DNA of 64,000 nt from Olavius algarvensis Delta 4 endosymbiont (GTDB taxonomy: Bacteria > Desulfobacterota > Desulfobacteria > Desulfobacterales > CAJINA01), in the NCBI GenBank assembly GCA_905176665.1, contig CAJINA010000090.1, positions 1 through 64,000 on the forward strand. The letters are read 5' to 3'. The notes under the pieces are model-generated. The model had not been told where the DNA came from. It did not search any database and saw nothing but the letters and a program-made list of their open reading frames with translations. The translations under genes and the position numbers were made by a program. Positions 62,579 through 64,000 of this stretch are shown here, one piece after another; position 1 is the stretch's first letter, and each line of letters opens with the position of its first letter.

Positions 62579-64000
62579 ATGCCTTTTAAAAAGCGATATT
62601 TTCTGTTGCCTATTCTGGCGGCCCTGTTTATTTGGCTCATCTTCCAAACGTATGCCGAAGTAAAGGCAAACACGATTCGGGATTTCAACCGGCAGCAGCT
62701 GTCCCTCGCGCGGCAGGCTGCCCAGGGTTTAGAACGATTTTTCGCCCAATATCAGAAGGAACTGAACTTTTTAGTAAGCCGGCCGGCTATCCTGAGCCTC
62801 AACCGCCATGGCAAAGACGTGATGCATGCCTACTTTGCCAGCCGGTTGGACGATATCAGGGCCATCACCCGGGTCAGTGCCCAGGGCCGCATTCTATACA
62901 CCGTGCCCGTGGCGCCCCAGGCGCTTGGCAAGGACATTTCCGACCAGGAGCATGTACAGGCGATTCTCAAAAGCCGCCGACCGGTAGTCAGCGAAGTTTT
63001 TCAGGCGGTGCAAGGCTATCCGGCCGTGGCCCTGCATGTTCCGGCGCTGCGGGACGGCGTTTTCCACGGAACCTGGCTGTCCTGGTCCCGTTCAACGAAC
63101 TGGCGGAACATTACGTTGGCAACCTGAACCTTGGTGATTTCGGTGAAGCCCTGCTTCTCAGCCGCCAGGGGATAGAGCTGTATTGCCCGGTTCCCGACCA
63201 CAAAGGCAGCCCTATCAAGGCCACCTCCCGAGAATTTCCATCCTTGAAATCTTTAAGCGCCAAAATGATGCAAGGTGGCGAAGGCTCCGCCATTTTTACT
63301 TCTGACACCATTCGGGGGATGCCGGTTAGCCGTAAGGTTTCCAAACTGGCCGCTTATACCCCGGTCAACCTGGGGAGTACTTACTGGAGCCTGTCCGTGG
63401 TAACTCCGGAGCATGAGGTCCTGGCCACCTTACAGGGTTTTAGAAACCGCCTGGTGATGATAGTGCTGCTTTTGATCGGCGTGGGCCTGACGTACATCTA
63501 TTACGGGTTCAGGGCCTGGGCCATCCTCCGAGAAGAAAAGCACCGGCGCGTTGCGGACCAGGCCCTGCGGGCCAGCGAAGAAAAATATCGCCTGTTAGCG
63601 GATCTGCTGCCACTGGTGGTCTTCGAGACCGATGCCATCGGGGTCGTGACCTTTGCGAACCGGAGTGCGTTTGAAAAATTTGAGCTTTCGCCTAAGAATT
63701 TCAAGAAAAATTTGAATGTTCTTCTGGCCGTGGCCCCTGATGACCGTGAGCGGGCGCGGGCCCTGATGGACACCCTCTTTAAAGGCGAGACCGTCGGCGG
63801 CGCCGAATATCAGCTGCTGACCCGTGGTGGCCGGGTGTTTCCCGGGATGGTCTATGTCGGTGCCATCTTCAATGGAACCGAGCCGGTCGGCATTCGCGGC
63901 ACGGTGGTAGATCTGACCGATGTCCGTGGTGCCCAACAGGCGCTCAGCGAGGAGGAACAGAAATTCCGGACCCTGGTGGAGGAATCCCCGTTGGGGGTCT
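62579..64000 (+). pseudogene. Sensor kinase N-terminus, frameshifted and cut by the window edge
   Basis: The frame from 62579 gives a TM helix (YFLLPILAALFIWLIFQTYA region) and an extracytoplasmic Cache-type sensor, then shifts at about 63072. There the reading changes from GTWLSW to GT-LAVLVPFNELAEHYVGNL if one C is added to a CC run. In the new frame the sensor continues, a second TM follows (MIVLLLIGVGLTYIYYGF, about 63450-63510), then a PAS domain (ASEEKYRLLADLLPLVVFETDAIG) and the start of another PAS. The kinase part lies beyond the window. Whether this is a real mutation or an indel error cannot be told. Confidence 0.7.

Noticed and set aside
1..64000. tRNA or rRNA genes, CRISPR arrays, prophage
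   Set aside because: No cloverleaf T-loop signatures, no regularly spaced identical repeats and no phage structural or integrase genes were seen.

Overview
The window looks like a chromosomal segment of a Desulfobacterota (delta-proteobacterial) anaerobe, probably a relative of the fatty-acid- and aromatic-degrading sulfate reducers. That placement is inference from gene content: fused isobutyryl-CoA mutase, several acyl-CoA dehydrogenases and enoyl-CoA hydratases, formate-tetrahydrofolate ligase, a DUF6125-type protein, bactofilin and PilZ proteins. There are no rRNA or tRNA genes, no phage genes, no transposase and no CRISPR array.

Layout. 1-2.5 kb: a MinD/ParA ATPase, a PilZ protein and a double-ACT protein that sits between two inverted copies of a dispersed repeat. 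2.8-15.9 kb: two divergent acyl-CoA operons, each headed by its own TetR regulator and each containing an XRE-cupin regulator. The minus-strand operon (TetR, IcmF, thiolase, 3-hydroxybutyryl-CoA dehydrogenase, XRE-cupin, acyl-CoA dehydrogenase) reads as isobutyrate/butyrate interconversion and beta-oxidation. The plus-strand operon (TetR, acyl-CoA dehydrogenase, methylglutaconyl-CoA-hydratase-like protein, HMG-CoA-lyase-like protein, XRE-cupin) reads as a leucine/isovalerate-like branch. 16-28 kb: housekeeping genes (coaE, a lytic transglycosylase, fhs, an RNase II/R-type nuclease, HU, bactofilin), a diadenylate-cyclase-like protein and two genes broken by in-frame stops. 28-35 kb: a run of envelope or secreted proteins of unknown function with striking repeats, plus a PKMT-like methyltransferase. 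35-49 kb: a SulP-STAS-cNMP transporter, an ABC-type binding protein, a sensor-MFS fusion next to a PLP racemase, MltC, an EamA permease, and a Map/transglutaminase/cyclopropane synthase operon. 49-64 kb: acetoacetyl-CoA synthetase, a dynamin-like GTPase with a partner, an amidinotransferase coupled to a eukaryotic-type HIS6 isomerase, an acyl-CoA ligase, a hydrolase-OsmC fusion, a crotonase, an EamA/Lrp pair and a frameshifted sensor kinase that runs off the edge.

How the parts connect. The same TetR-type palindrome (core TACCGRTCGGTCGGTA) lies before the TetR gene at 11.4 kb and before acetoacetyl-CoA synthetase at 49.3 kb. A plausible joint pathway is: HMG-CoA lyase-like enzyme makes acetoacetate, the synthetase re-activates it to acetoacetyl-CoA, and the thiolase of the opposite operon splits it. 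The lyase-like protein lacks the usual catalytic cysteine, so its reaction is open.

Other points of interest: a three-copy palindromic repeat family whose termini differ between copies yet stay self-complementary; a diadenylate-cyclase fold with a changed active-site motif; a set of palindromes before a lytic transglycosylase promoter; and four genes interrupted by single in-frame stops or homopolymer indels, which are either real decay/phase variation or sequence errors.
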